Positions 24,241 to 31,753 of a DNA stretch of 64,000 nucleotides are shown here, piece after piece (positions within the stretch are counted from its first letter, which is position 1; each line of letters opens with the position of its first letter). The stretch is from Paenibacillus piri (GTDB taxonomy: Bacteria > Bacillota > Bacilli > Paenibacillales > NBRC-103111). Both the position numbers and the translations under genes were made by a program. The notes beneath the pieces are model-generated. The model saw nothing but the letters and a program-made list of their open reading frames with translations, ran no database searches and was not told where the DNA came from. Location of the stretch: positions 62,001 through 126,000 of the forward strand of contig NZ_SMRT01000007.1 in assembly GCF_004354045.1 (NCBI RefSeq), in the 5' to 3' direction.

Positions 24241-24819
24241 TCACTCCTCTCCGTCAGGCTTCAATTGCTTGCGTAATGTTTTCAACGCCTGATGCAGCCT
24301 GCTTTTTACGGTTCCCAATGGCTCGCCGTTTCGCTCGGCAATTTCATTTAATGTATAGCCGTCCCAATAAAAATCGCGGATTAATTGTACCTGGCTGTTC
24401 GACAAAAATCGATAGGCCGCCTCAATCTGCTGTTTTAGCATCATGCGCGATACGGCATCCTGCAGCATATCCTGCCTGTAATAATCAGCCAGCTCCGCTT
24501 CCGTCGATTCGTTGTCGAACGGGACAAGCCGCTCCTGCTTGCGCCGCTTCCTGAGCTGATCAATGGTAATATTTCTTGTAACCGTTATAAGCCAGTTGAC
24601 GAATTGGCCTTTGCCCGGATCGTAGCCGGTCTCCGTCGTCCAGATGCGCGTAAATACGAGCTGCACGATATCCTGTACAAACTGCGGATCGCCGCCCGCT
24701 CCCGATTTGAGCACAAATGAATAAACAAGCCGCACGTAGCGATCGTATAAAATACGAAGCGCAGCGCTTTGCTTTTCCTTAATTTGCTGCATCAATTGTT
24801 CATCTGAATATTGCTGCAC
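24241..24819 (-). CDS. ECF-type RNA polymerase sigma factor
   Basis: The 192-residue protein has sigma region 2 (LYDRYVRLVYSFVLKSGAG...IVQLVFTRIW, then FVNWLITVTRNITIDQLRKRR) and region 4 (QVQLIRDFYWDGYTLNEIAERNGEPLGTVKSRLHQALKTLR, read in parts). It is of the SigK/RskA-associated ECF group. The GTG at 24819 is preferred because GGGGAG lies ten bases before it and the length then fits the family; an ATG at 24882 would add 21 unconserved residues. It should be controlled by the adjacent anti-sigma factor. Confidence 0.87.
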   Translation of the reverse strand: MQQYSDEQLMQQIKEKQSAALRILYDRYVRLVYSFVLKSGAGGDPQFVQDIVQLVFTRIWTTETGYDPGKGQFVNWLITVTRNITIDQLRKRRKQERLVPFDNESTEAELADYYRQDMLQDAVSRMMLKQQIEAAYRFLSNSQVQLIRDFYWDGYTLNEIAERNGEPLGTVKSRLHQALKTLRKQLKPDGEE

Positions 24820-24945
24820 GTGATCGGCGCTCCCCAAGTCGCAAAACGACTCTCTCAATATAAGAAACGGATATAACGACATTCCAGTTTAGTGTTATCT
24901 TCTTACATATAGAAATATTTTGCAATAGGGTAAGGCGTGCCGAAC

Positions 24946-25103
24946 AAGAAAAGCTTCTGATCGAACGCCCTTTTGACGAAGCTATATAAGAAAAGCTTCT
25001 GACCGAAGCCCTTTCGATGAAGATACATTCGTGTTTTAGATGTAGCTTTTCTTGCAATATCAGAATTGTTCAGCTTCGCTGAAAACTTATAAATTCTGAT
25101 ATT
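24946..25103. repeat. Two-part inverted-repeat element, copy 3 (with partial A duplication)
   Basis: Part A runs from AAGAAAAGCT (24988-24997) to AGCTTTTCTT (25044-25053). Part B has exact 12-base arms AATATCAGAATT (25056-25067) and AATTCTGATATT (25092-25103) around TTCAGC-TTC-GCTGAA. A 42-base partial duplicate of the left half of A starts at 24946. The terminal A stem differs from copies 1 and 2 on both sides together. Confidence 0.85.
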
Positions 25104-25109
25104 ATAAAG

Positions 25110-25150
25110 AAAAGCCCAACGTCCCGGACATGCCGGTTCATCGGGCTTTT
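25110..25150 (-). terminator. Terminator of the cupredoxin-protein gene
   Basis: AAAAGCCC (25110-25117) pairs with GGGCTTTT (25143-25150) with an inner CCGG/CCGG step; T-rich bases follow on the minus strand before repeat copy 3. Confidence 0.75.
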
Positions 25151-25159
25151 TAGAGCTGT

Positions 25160-26776
25160 TTACTTGACGATAATAGTCGCCTTCATATTGGCCTTATGCG
25201 GAAGGCAGTAATAAGTATACACACCGGGTTTGTCGATTGTGACCGATTCGGATTCTCCTTTGCCCAGCAGCTTCGTTTCGAAGAAGGGCGTGCCGTCCTC
25301 CTTAAGCAAGTCGGAGACCGCATTATGCATGACGGGATCGTTATTGGTAAAGGTGATGGTCGAGCCGGCTTCAACCGTCAATTCCTGTACGGAAAAAGCG
25401 AACTTGGCGATTTCGATCGAGTACGTTTTTGGCTCGGCTTTGACTACAGGCTTGGCAGCGGCGGTCGGATCAATGACATACCAGACCTTGCCCACATCCT
25501 GGCCCTTTACCTCTCCCGGCTTTGTATCTTTTACGTAATAATAGAGCGGCCAGCCCTGATACGTCGTTTGCTTGGTTCCATCTTCACGTGTAATCGTCGC
25601 GAAATCGGTTGATTTCAATTGTCCCATTACCGGCAGGTGCTCAGTATAAAAGATCGGCCAGTTCACCTCGCAGTTCCCTTTGCAGACGCTCAGATTGGCC
25701 GAGTCTTTCGTATACAAGTAGAGCGCCATCCCTTTGGAGTCCGCAATATAGCTGCCCAGACCTTCCAGACTGGCGATCGTGACGCCGGAATGGTTCATAA
25801 CCATCCATACTTGATTGACGCCTTGCCCCAACGTATCGCCGGCCTTCCCGTCTTTGGCATAATAGTATAACGGCCAGCCTTGGTACGTCGTCTGTTTTTT
25901 CCCGTCATCGCGAACGATCGTCTTGAAATCGGCGGCATTCAAGTCCGCCGGGATTTGAATGTTCTCGGCATAATAGACCGGCCAATTGACGGCACATTGA
26001 TCCTTGCAAGTACTTATACCGGGCGTGTCCTTCATGAACATGTACAGTGTTTTACCGGCTTCGTCCACCAGGTAGGAGCCCAGCGCCGCGTCCGTTGCGA
26101 TGCGGATCGAGGCGTATTGGGCGGCGGCGGCCTTGGCGGCATCGATCACCTTTTGCCCGGCGAGCGAATCGAGCAGTGTCTTGCCGCCGCTTTTCATTCT
26201 CGCCTTCAGCGCTTCGACCGTAGCCGCTGCGACATGTGCGTTGCGCAGCGAGCCTGCGCCTGCCGCCTGTGACAAGCCCAAGCCGCGCGCATAGTTAAGC
26301 GTCTGATCGTATGTAAAATCTGCGTCCTGCTTGTAGCCCAGCGCCTCCAGCAGTACTTTGTAATACTGCTGCGCCGTTACCTGTGCGGCAGGTTCGAATT
26401 TGCCGCTTCCCGTTCCGGTCCAGCCCAATTGCGGATTCGCTTTTAAATAAGCGAGTATCGCTTTATTGCCGTCGCTGACCGTTCCCGCGTCGGAGAAATT
26501 ATCGGTGCCGCCGAAGGCCGACGCAACCGCTTCCAAACCTTTGAGCCGAAGAAATAAAATAGCCGCCTGCATTCTCGTCGTCGTCTTCGCAAGGTAAGCA
26601 GCGGTGACGCCGCTACCGTCCCCTTGCAGCACGCCAAGGTCGGTCGCTATTTGCATGTCGGTCTTTACGATGCCCGGTGCCGTCGGTTCCGCCGCCCACG
26701 CCGGAATTGCGCTCCCGAGCATAAATGCAACGGCCAGCAGCCACGCCGCCGCTTTACTGCGTTTGCGTTTGTTCAT
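25160..26776 (-). CDS. Secreted protein: SLH-like region, two COG4315 repeats and C-terminal cupredoxin
   Basis: A signal peptide (KAAAWLLAVAFMLGSAIPAWA-A) is followed by an SLH-like region (DLGVLQGDGSG and LAKTTTRMQAAILFLRLKG). Two repeats of the secreted COG4315 family come next, each with an LYxFxKD-type motif, a CxxxC pair (CKDQC, CKGNC) and NWP. The last 100 residues form a cupredoxin with type 1 copper ligands: His in VMHNAV, then Cys, His and Met in YYCLPHKANM. It probably acts in extracellular copper or electron handling. The ATG at 26776 has GGGAGGT upstream. It lies upstream of the ECF sigma operon but is separated from it by a terminator. Confidence 0.8.
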   Translation of the reverse strand: MNKRKRSKAAAWLLAVAFMLGSAIPAWAAEPTAPGIVKTDMQIATDLGVLQGDGSGVTAAYLAKTTTRMQAAILFLRLKGLEAVASAFGGTDNFSDAGTVSDGNKAILAYLKANPQLGWTGTGSGKFEPAAQVTAQQYYKVLLEALGYKQDADFTYDQTLNYARGLGLSQAAGAGSLRNAHVAAATVEALKARMKSGGKTLLDSLAGQKVIDAAKAAAAQYASIRIATDAALGSYLVDEAGKTLYMFMKDTPGISTCKDQCAVNWPVYYAENIQIPADLNAADFKTIVRDDGKKQTTYQGWPLYYYAKDGKAGDTLGQGVNQVWMVMNHSGVTIASLEGLGSYIADSKGMALYLYTKDSANLSVCKGNCEVNWPIFYTEHLPVMGQLKSTDFATITREDGTKQTTYQGWPLYYYVKDTKPGEVKGQDVGKVWYVIDPTAAAKPVVKAEPKTYSIEIAKFAFSVQELTVEAGSTITFTNNDPVMHNAVSDLLKEDGTPFFETKLLGKGESESVTIDKPGVYTYYCLPHKANMKATIIVK

Positions 26777-26923
26777 ACGAATTATACCTCCCAATTTCAT
26801 GATATAGATCGAATGCATCCATTCATCTCAGGTAACGTAGATCGCGAATAAACGGTTTGACGGCGGATTGAAAAGTTCGCTTCGAGGTTATATGCAAGGA
26901 AGCTTTGCTTCTTCAAAATAAAT

Positions 26924-26960
26924 AAATCCCGAGCCGGGCTCAACGACCCGATCAGGATTT
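26924..26960 (-). terminator. Terminator of the tRNA cluster
   Basis: On the minus strand AAATCC...GGATTT encloses a CGGG/CCCG step and is followed by TATTTATTTT. It lies 31 bases after tRNA-Leu. Confidence 0.65.
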
Positions 26961-26990
26961 ACAGTCATTCATATTCGATTATTCCATTGA

Positions 26991-27075
26991 TGCCGAAGGC
27001 GGGACTCGAACCCGCACGATAGTCACCTACCGCAGGATTTTAAGTCCTGTGCGTCTGCCATTCCGCCACTTCGGC
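26991..27075 (-). tRNA. tRNA-Leu (TAA)
   Basis: The 85-base class II tRNA has acceptor GCCGAAG/CTTCGGC, anticodon stem CAGGA/TCCTG with loop CTTAAAA (anticodon TAA), a long variable arm and T stem GCGGG/CCCGC. No CCA is encoded. Confidence 0.92.
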
Positions 27076-27179
27076 AAGTCACGTACCGTTCATCCGTCCG
27101 ATCGGATGAACGCTTCATGCTTATAAAGGATAAGTCCACTAAGCCACCGTACATGAACATTTCAAGTAAAATGGGGTTA

Positions 27180-27253
27180 TGGGCCCTGAGGGACTCGAAC
27201 CCCCGACCAATCGGTTATGAGCCGACCGCTCTAACCAACTGAGCTAAGGGCCC
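27180..27253 (-). tRNA. tRNA with CAT anticodon, probably tRNA-Ile2
   Basis: Acceptor GGGCCCT/AGGGCCC, D arm GCTC-AGTTGGTTA-GAGC, anticodon loop CTCATAA (CAT) and T stem GGGGG/TCCC-type pairing are clear. The anticodon arm with CTCATAACCG resembles Bacillus Ile2 (lysidine-modified CAT) more than elongator Met; that choice is inferred. Confidence 0.85.
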
Positions 27254-27259
27254 TTGATG

Positions 27260-27339
<80 letters not shown>

Positions 27340-27372
27340 ATGGTTGGTTAGCCTGTCATAGCGACGAAACCT

Positions 27373-27402
27373 ATTGTACAACAAACAAAAAAGAAAAGTC
27401 AA
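27373..27402 (-). promoter_or_regulatory. Promoter of the fMet-Ile-Leu tRNA cluster
   Basis: On the minus strand TTGACT (27397-27402) and TACAAT (27373-27378) are 18 bases apart; tRNA-fMet begins 34 bases after the -10. Confidence 0.75.
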
Positions 27403-27410
27403 GGAAAAAT

Positions 27411-27575
27411 TTAGACTAAATATCGCACCCCGAATCGCCCTCTTTTAGATTTAAACACTTCGACCTCCTGAGGGCATTCGTAGCCGTAGATCCACCAATC
27501 TTCCTCCATCCGTTTGGCCAAGCAGCCTGCCTGAAATTTGCTTTCGTATAATTTTACCCAATATACCCAATGCAT
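27411..27575 (-). CDS. Small aromatic-rich hypothetical protein
   Basis: The 54-residue product (MHWVYWVKLYESKFQ...) is rich in Trp and Tyr with two Cys. GGAGTG lies eight bases before the ATG at 27575. No family is known. It ends just upstream of the tRNA promoter. Confidence 0.45.
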   Translation of the reverse strand: MHWVYWVKLYESKFQAGCLAKRMEEDWWIYGYECPQEVEVFKSKRGRFGVRYLV

Positions 27576-27830
27576 AAGGCATTCACTCCACTTATTCATG
27601 TAAGTTTTATTGATTCAAGGATACATGGATAGCATAACCAAAATGGAGCCGTCTTATTGATGCAAAAAAATATGAACAATCAACATAACAATCGGTTCTG
27701 ACATCCATAATATATTCATACTTGTTAATGGCTGCCATACCGCCGATACGACTTGGAACGAAGGAGCAATCAAAGGTATAATAAAGGTGCAGCCCATGCT
27801 TTTGAAGAAGTTTTGCGAGGAGGGATCCAT

Positions 27831-28349
27831 ATGTTATATGGCATAGCCGTCTTTCCGTCAAAAGAAATCCAGGATACTGCGAACCGGCTCCGTCAAAGAT
27901 ACGATCCGCAGTTCGCATTTATCGATCCGCACTTGACGCTTCGCGCAAGCGAGGACTGGACGGATGATCAGCTTCGCGACGTCCATGAGCTTTTGGAGCG
28001 TACAGCGGCGCAATGCAAGCCGATTCGGCTGCATTTCAACCGGTTTTCCACCTTTTTCCCGGTCAATAACGTCATTTATTTGGCCCTCTCGGACCCCGAG
28101 CCGATGCAATCGTTATACAAACGGATTTGCGGTGGCGGCATGCTGGCCGAGCCGGATAAGCCTTACGCTTACACCCCTCATTTAACCGTGGCCCAAAATC
28201 TGGGCGATGACGAGCTGCACGATCTATACGGCAGCCTGAGACTGCGAGATGTAGATATTGCCTGCACGGTAGACAAACTGGAGCTGTTGAGGAGATCGGC
28301 GGACGGCATATGGGAACATATGCACGCTTATCCGCTGACGAATAAATAA
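27831..28349 (+). CDS. 2'-5' RNA ligase superfamily protein (YjcG-like)
   Basis: The 172-residue protein carries the two HxT motifs of the 2H phosphoesterase/RNA ligase fold: PHLTLRA (H34, T36) and PHLTVAQ (H117, T119). These form the active site for 2',3'-cyclic or 2'-5' phosphodiester chemistry on RNA or nucleotides. The length and spacing fit B. subtilis YjcG. GAGGAGGG precedes the ATG. A terminator follows. Confidence 0.85.
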   Translation: MLYGIAVFPSKEIQDTANRLRQRYDPQFAFIDPHLTLRASEDWTDDQLRDVHELLERTAAQCKPIRLHFNRFSTFFPVNNVIYLALSDPEPMQSLYKRICGGGMLAEPDKPYAYTPHLTVAQNLGDDELHDLYGSLRLRDVDIACTVDKLELLRRSADGIWEHMHAYPLTNK

Positions 28350-28484
28350 TCCGGTACGCGCTGGATGTGTGAATCAAATTGACGAAAGCTCCGGTCTTTC
28401 AACAACGGCCTCCGCGGCAGCCGATTGAAGGAAGCTTGCCGTCGAAACCGACGTTCATCGTTCATACCTTGCTGAACATACAGG

Positions 28485-28515
28485 AAACAAGCCGGCTCTT
28501 GGGCCGGCTTGTTTT
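28485..28515. terminator. Bidirectional terminator after the RNA ligase-like gene
   Basis: AAACAAGCCGGC and GCCGGCTTGTTT form an exact 12-base stem with a six-base loop and T-runs on both strands. It separates convergent transcripts. Confidence 0.85.
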
Positions 28516-28548
28516 GCCATTTCGTATGATCCTAATAATAGCTGGGAT

Positions 28549-30450
28549 TTATTGCGTGTATACGCCGATTAAACGTTTGGACTCGCCGGCCGGCGTTTGG
28601 AACACTTCATACAGCTTAACGGTCAATGGTCGCTCCAATTGTTCGGAGGTGGCATTCAGCATAATATTGTTTTCTCCCGAAACGAGCCGGTTGGCTCCCG
28701 TGAAGCTGACTGGCGTCGCTCCGATCAGGTTGTTCGTCGAGTTGTAGATTTCGAACTGCAGCTTCGAGAAGGAAGGATCAAGCTGAACTTGCTCGGCGCG
28801 TTTCAGCTCCAGATCGAATCTTACTTTATAAGAATAGGTCATATCGCCTCTGCGATTAAACATCGGAGTGATCGTCCAGTAACCGACCTTCGCTTCAAAC
28901 GGATACACATCAAACGATTCGTTCGTATCCGGCTGCTGCAGGCCGATTCCGTAAGAGGCGATCGTTGTTTTATACGGCGCCGCTTTTTGCGTATCGTTGA
29001 CCCGTATGATCAGGCCGCTGCCGGTTTCGGAAGCCGGGAGCGTATAGGCATAATTGATGACGACGCCGGAATTGGGCAATATGCGCTGCGCCGCTATATT
29101 TTGACGGCTGCCGGTATATGTATAGCCATCCGAGCTGACCAGATCCGTTTGGAAAACGGGTACTGCCATCGGCTGATCCGTTTTATTAAACAGCTTGAAC
29201 TTGGCCGTAACGCTTTTGGAACCTTCATCCTCATTATCATTCATATGGAATTCGACGATCGACACATCCAAATTCGGGTGAATCAGATCGCTTAAAGCAT
29301 CGAATTTCATCGTTTGCCCGATCTGATAAGAGGATGCGGCGGTCCGTGCGGTGCTGTCCGGCAAAAGCACCTTCAATCTGCCGACGAGATAAGACGTCTG
29401 CTGCCCTCCGGCCTGAGCGAATTTTTCCGGCGTCAACACGGTCAGGCTGGACAATGCCGTATCGTTGTCGGTCGCTATCGCATAGTGCACATATTTTTTC
29501 TCTTTCGGCTCAAGGATGATTTCACCCTGCTCCATCTTTTGGCCGGAATAGGACTGGGAATCCGCCTTTTTCAATCCTGTCGCGCCTACAGCGGCTGCTG
29601 CAGCGTTTGCCGCCGCCGGAGCCGCTCCGGAAGTGTCTGCGCTGCCCGCAGCCGCCGTTCCGCCGGCAGCCTCCCCGGCAGCCGGCGGAACGGCCGAAGC
29701 CGCGGCTCCCTGCGCGATTTTTTCACCGGCATATACCTGCGAATCCGATTTGCCGTCGATGAGAAATTCGGGCAGCGTTTCGCGTTGGCCGGTCGGATTC
29801 GTTACAAGCAGTTGAACGACTTGCACCGTCCCCTTCTCGGTCACTTCCTTGTCGATGCTTAGCGGTTGAAACTGCAGCGGCGAAAGCAGCGACGGAATCG
29901 TGAACGTTTCGCCCCATTTCTTGATCATCGCCGGATTCGTAATCGGCGCATCCGCGCCCTTCCAGGCTTGATCGCTGATCGGAACGGCGACCATCAACGT
30001 TTCTTTTTTCGGGTAAACGTAATAGTCGACATCCGTCCAATTAACCTCGGCCAATGTTACGGTGTCCGTGCGATCGACTACGGCCAAATAGCTTAATTCC
30101 GTTTTCGCCTTCGGCTGGATCGATTTCGGGTTCGCCGCGCTCGCCTGCAGCGTATATTCCACACCGTCATTCGTTTTCATGCGCACCTCATATTCCGGTA
30201 CGCGCGCAACCGCTGCGCCGTTATTATTCATTCTGACGACAACGCCAAGCCTCGTTCCTCCGAGAACATGCTCGTTCAATACGGTTTTAAGCTCCACGCT
30301 TAACGTATCGTTTAACGGATAAGAAACGGCCGCGGCCGATTCGGCATTCATGTCTGCGGACGGTGCGGCGATAGCGGTAAAGCTTGTTGTCATAAGCGAG
30401 GTTGATATCACAACGGTCGTTACCGTTTTTTTCCAGTTCATCTTCAACAT
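28549..30450 (-). CDS. Secreted multidomain protein of the RND cluster (unknown family)
   Basis: The 633-residue protein has a signal peptide (MNWKKTVTTVVISTSLMTTSFTAIAA, read in parts) and then several beta-rich modules with the pattern VVRMNNNGAA-VARVPEYEVRMKTNDGVEYTL. A Gly/Ala/Pro-rich stretch of about 45 residues lies near residue 250, flanked by the related sequences KSDSQVYAGEKIAQG and KADSQSYSGQKMEQG. A protein of the same pattern closes the ABC cluster at 35674. It is the last gene of the RND operon, 22 bases after the adaptor gene, and probably works outside the membrane with the pump. AGGAGGAG precedes the ATG. Confidence 0.65.
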   Translation of the reverse strand: MLKMNWKKTVTTVVISTSLMTTSFTAIAAPSADMNAESAAAVSYPLNDTLSVELKTVLNEHVLGGTRLGVVVRMNNNGAAVARVPEYEVRMKTNDGVEYTLQASAANPKSIQPKAKTELSYLAVVDRTDTVTLAEVNWTDVDYYVYPKKETLMVAVPISDQAWKGADAPITNPAMIKKWGETFTIPSLLSPLQFQPLSIDKEVTEKGTVQVVQLLVTNPTGQRETLPEFLIDGKSDSQVYAGEKIAQGAAASAVPPAAGEAAGGTAAAGSADTSGAAPAAANAAAAAVGATGLKKADSQSYSGQKMEQGEIILEPKEKKYVHYAIATDNDTALSSLTVLTPEKFAQAGGQQTSYLVGRLKVLLPDSTARTAASSYQIGQTMKFDALSDLIHPNLDVSIVEFHMNDNEDEGSKSVTAKFKLFNKTDQPMAVPVFQTDLVSSDGYTYTGSRQNIAAQRILPNSGVVINYAYTLPASETGSGLIIRVNDTQKAAPYKTTIASYGIGLQQPDTNESFDVYPFEAKVGYWTITPMFNRRGDMTYSYKVRFDLELKRAEQVQLDPSFSKLQFEIYNSTNNLIGATPVSFTGANRLVSGENNIMLNATSEQLERPLTVKLYEVFQTPAGESKRLIGVYTQ

Positions 30451-30472
30451 GATCTCCTCCTGTGGCCGCTAT

Positions 30473-31723
30473 TTACTTGGCCAGCTGTACTTTTTCTTTG
30501 TCTTTTAATTGGTTTTGACCGGAAACGATTAATTGTTCCCCTTCTTTGATGCCGGAGAGCACCTCTTGGATCGTCTCATTCAGGCGGCCCAGCTCGACCT
30601 TGCGCTTCTCGGCGACGTCGCCCACCAGAACGAATACGAATGTATCGCCACCTTCTCGCACAACGCTAAGCGTCGGTACGGTAATGACCACTTCATCCTT
30701 CTCTTCGGTCAGCAATATTTGCACCTTGCTGCCCGGCTTCAGCTTCCGTTCGGCATTCGACACTTGCAGCTCCAACGAATACGATTTGGATTGAGCGCTC
30801 ATGACATCGGCCAAATAGCTGATTTGCCCTTTGAGCTTGTCTTTGCTGCCCGGCACATAGAAGCCTAGTTCCTGTTTGCCGCGAATAAGCGCAGCGGACG
30901 CCTCCGTCAGTTCGGCTTTGATTTTGACCGGATCAAGCTGCTGCACCTGCGCCGCTTTAAATCCGGGAGACAAGCTCATGCCTGTCTCGATGGGAAGCTC
31001 CGTGAGCACGCCGCTGACAGGCGCCTTCAGCTCCATATTTTCCAATGTACGGTCCGCTTCGCGAACCGAAAGATTCGACGATTCCAGCTGCGTTTCGAGC
31101 TGTGACAACGAATTGGTCGACTCCAACGTTTTCAGCTTGTTTTTCGCGCTTTCCAAATCCAGCTTCAAGTTATTGAGCTGGGTTTCCATCTGATCGAGCT
31201 GATTTTTCGTAATAAGACCGGAATCATAATCATTACGTCCTTTGCTATAGCTTTTTTCGGCGTCTTTTACTGCCGTTTCCGACTTGGTTACAGCGTTTTG
31301 CAAATCGACCTTCGAATTGGCCAAATCTTCCTTCGCCTTCGTCAACTGCTGACCAGCGCTTTTAACTCCCAGCACGCCTTTTTGCTTTTGCAACGCCACG
31401 TCGGTTGGGTCCATTCTCGCAATGACCTCTCCTTTTTGTACCAGCTCTCCGCGCTTCTTATAAATTTCAAGCACATCGCCGTTTGCTTTCGTCACCACGT
31501 CCATCGTTACCGACGATACGACATCCGCCACCTGTTCCAACGGATCGCCAATCGATTTCTTCGTGATAGGGCTGACCTTGACTGTTTTCAATGCCGCCTC
31601 CGCAGCGTTAGGCTGCGGTTTGGCCGCAGGTGCCGTGCAGCCAGTCAGCAGCGCTGTGCTCAATACGACGGCCCCCATCCATTTCGTGCTATGTTTGACC
31701 GATTTCATCTTGTTTAAGTTCAT
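30473..31723 (-). CDS. RND efflux adaptor lipoprotein (HlyD/MFP family)
   Basis: A lipobox (LSTALLTGC) follows the signal sequence, so the protein is a membrane-anchored lipoprotein. Two lipoyl-like halves (VTKANGDVLEIYKKRGELVQKGEVIARMDP and VSGVLTELPIETGMSL) flank a coiled-coil hairpin of about 110 residues (SKVDLQNAVTKSETAVKDAEKS...). C-terminal beta-barrel and membrane-proximal domains follow. It links the RND pump encoded upstream to the extracellular side. The ATG at 31723 is chosen because AAAAGGAG lies nine bases before it. Confidence 0.87.
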   Translation of the reverse strand: MNLNKMKSVKHSTKWMGAVVLSTALLTGCTAPAAKPQPNAAEAALKTVKVSPITKKSIGDPLEQVADVVSSVTMDVVTKANGDVLEIYKKRGELVQKGEVIARMDPTDVALQKQKGVLGVKSAGQQLTKAKEDLANSKVDLQNAVTKSETAVKDAEKSYSKGRNDYDSGLITKNQLDQMETQLNNLKLDLESAKNKLKTLESTNSLSQLETQLESSNLSVREADRTLENMELKAPVSGVLTELPIETGMSLSPGFKAAQVQQLDPVKIKAELTEASAALIRGKQELGFYVPGSKDKLKGQISYLADVMSAQSKSYSLELQVSNAERKLKPGSKVQILLTEEKDEVVITVPTLSVVREGGDTFVFVLVGDVAEKRKVELGRLNETIQEVLSGIKEGEQLIVSGQNQLKDKEKVQLAK

Positions 31724-31753
31724 TTGCCGATTCTCCTTTTCCATGTCTCTCTA

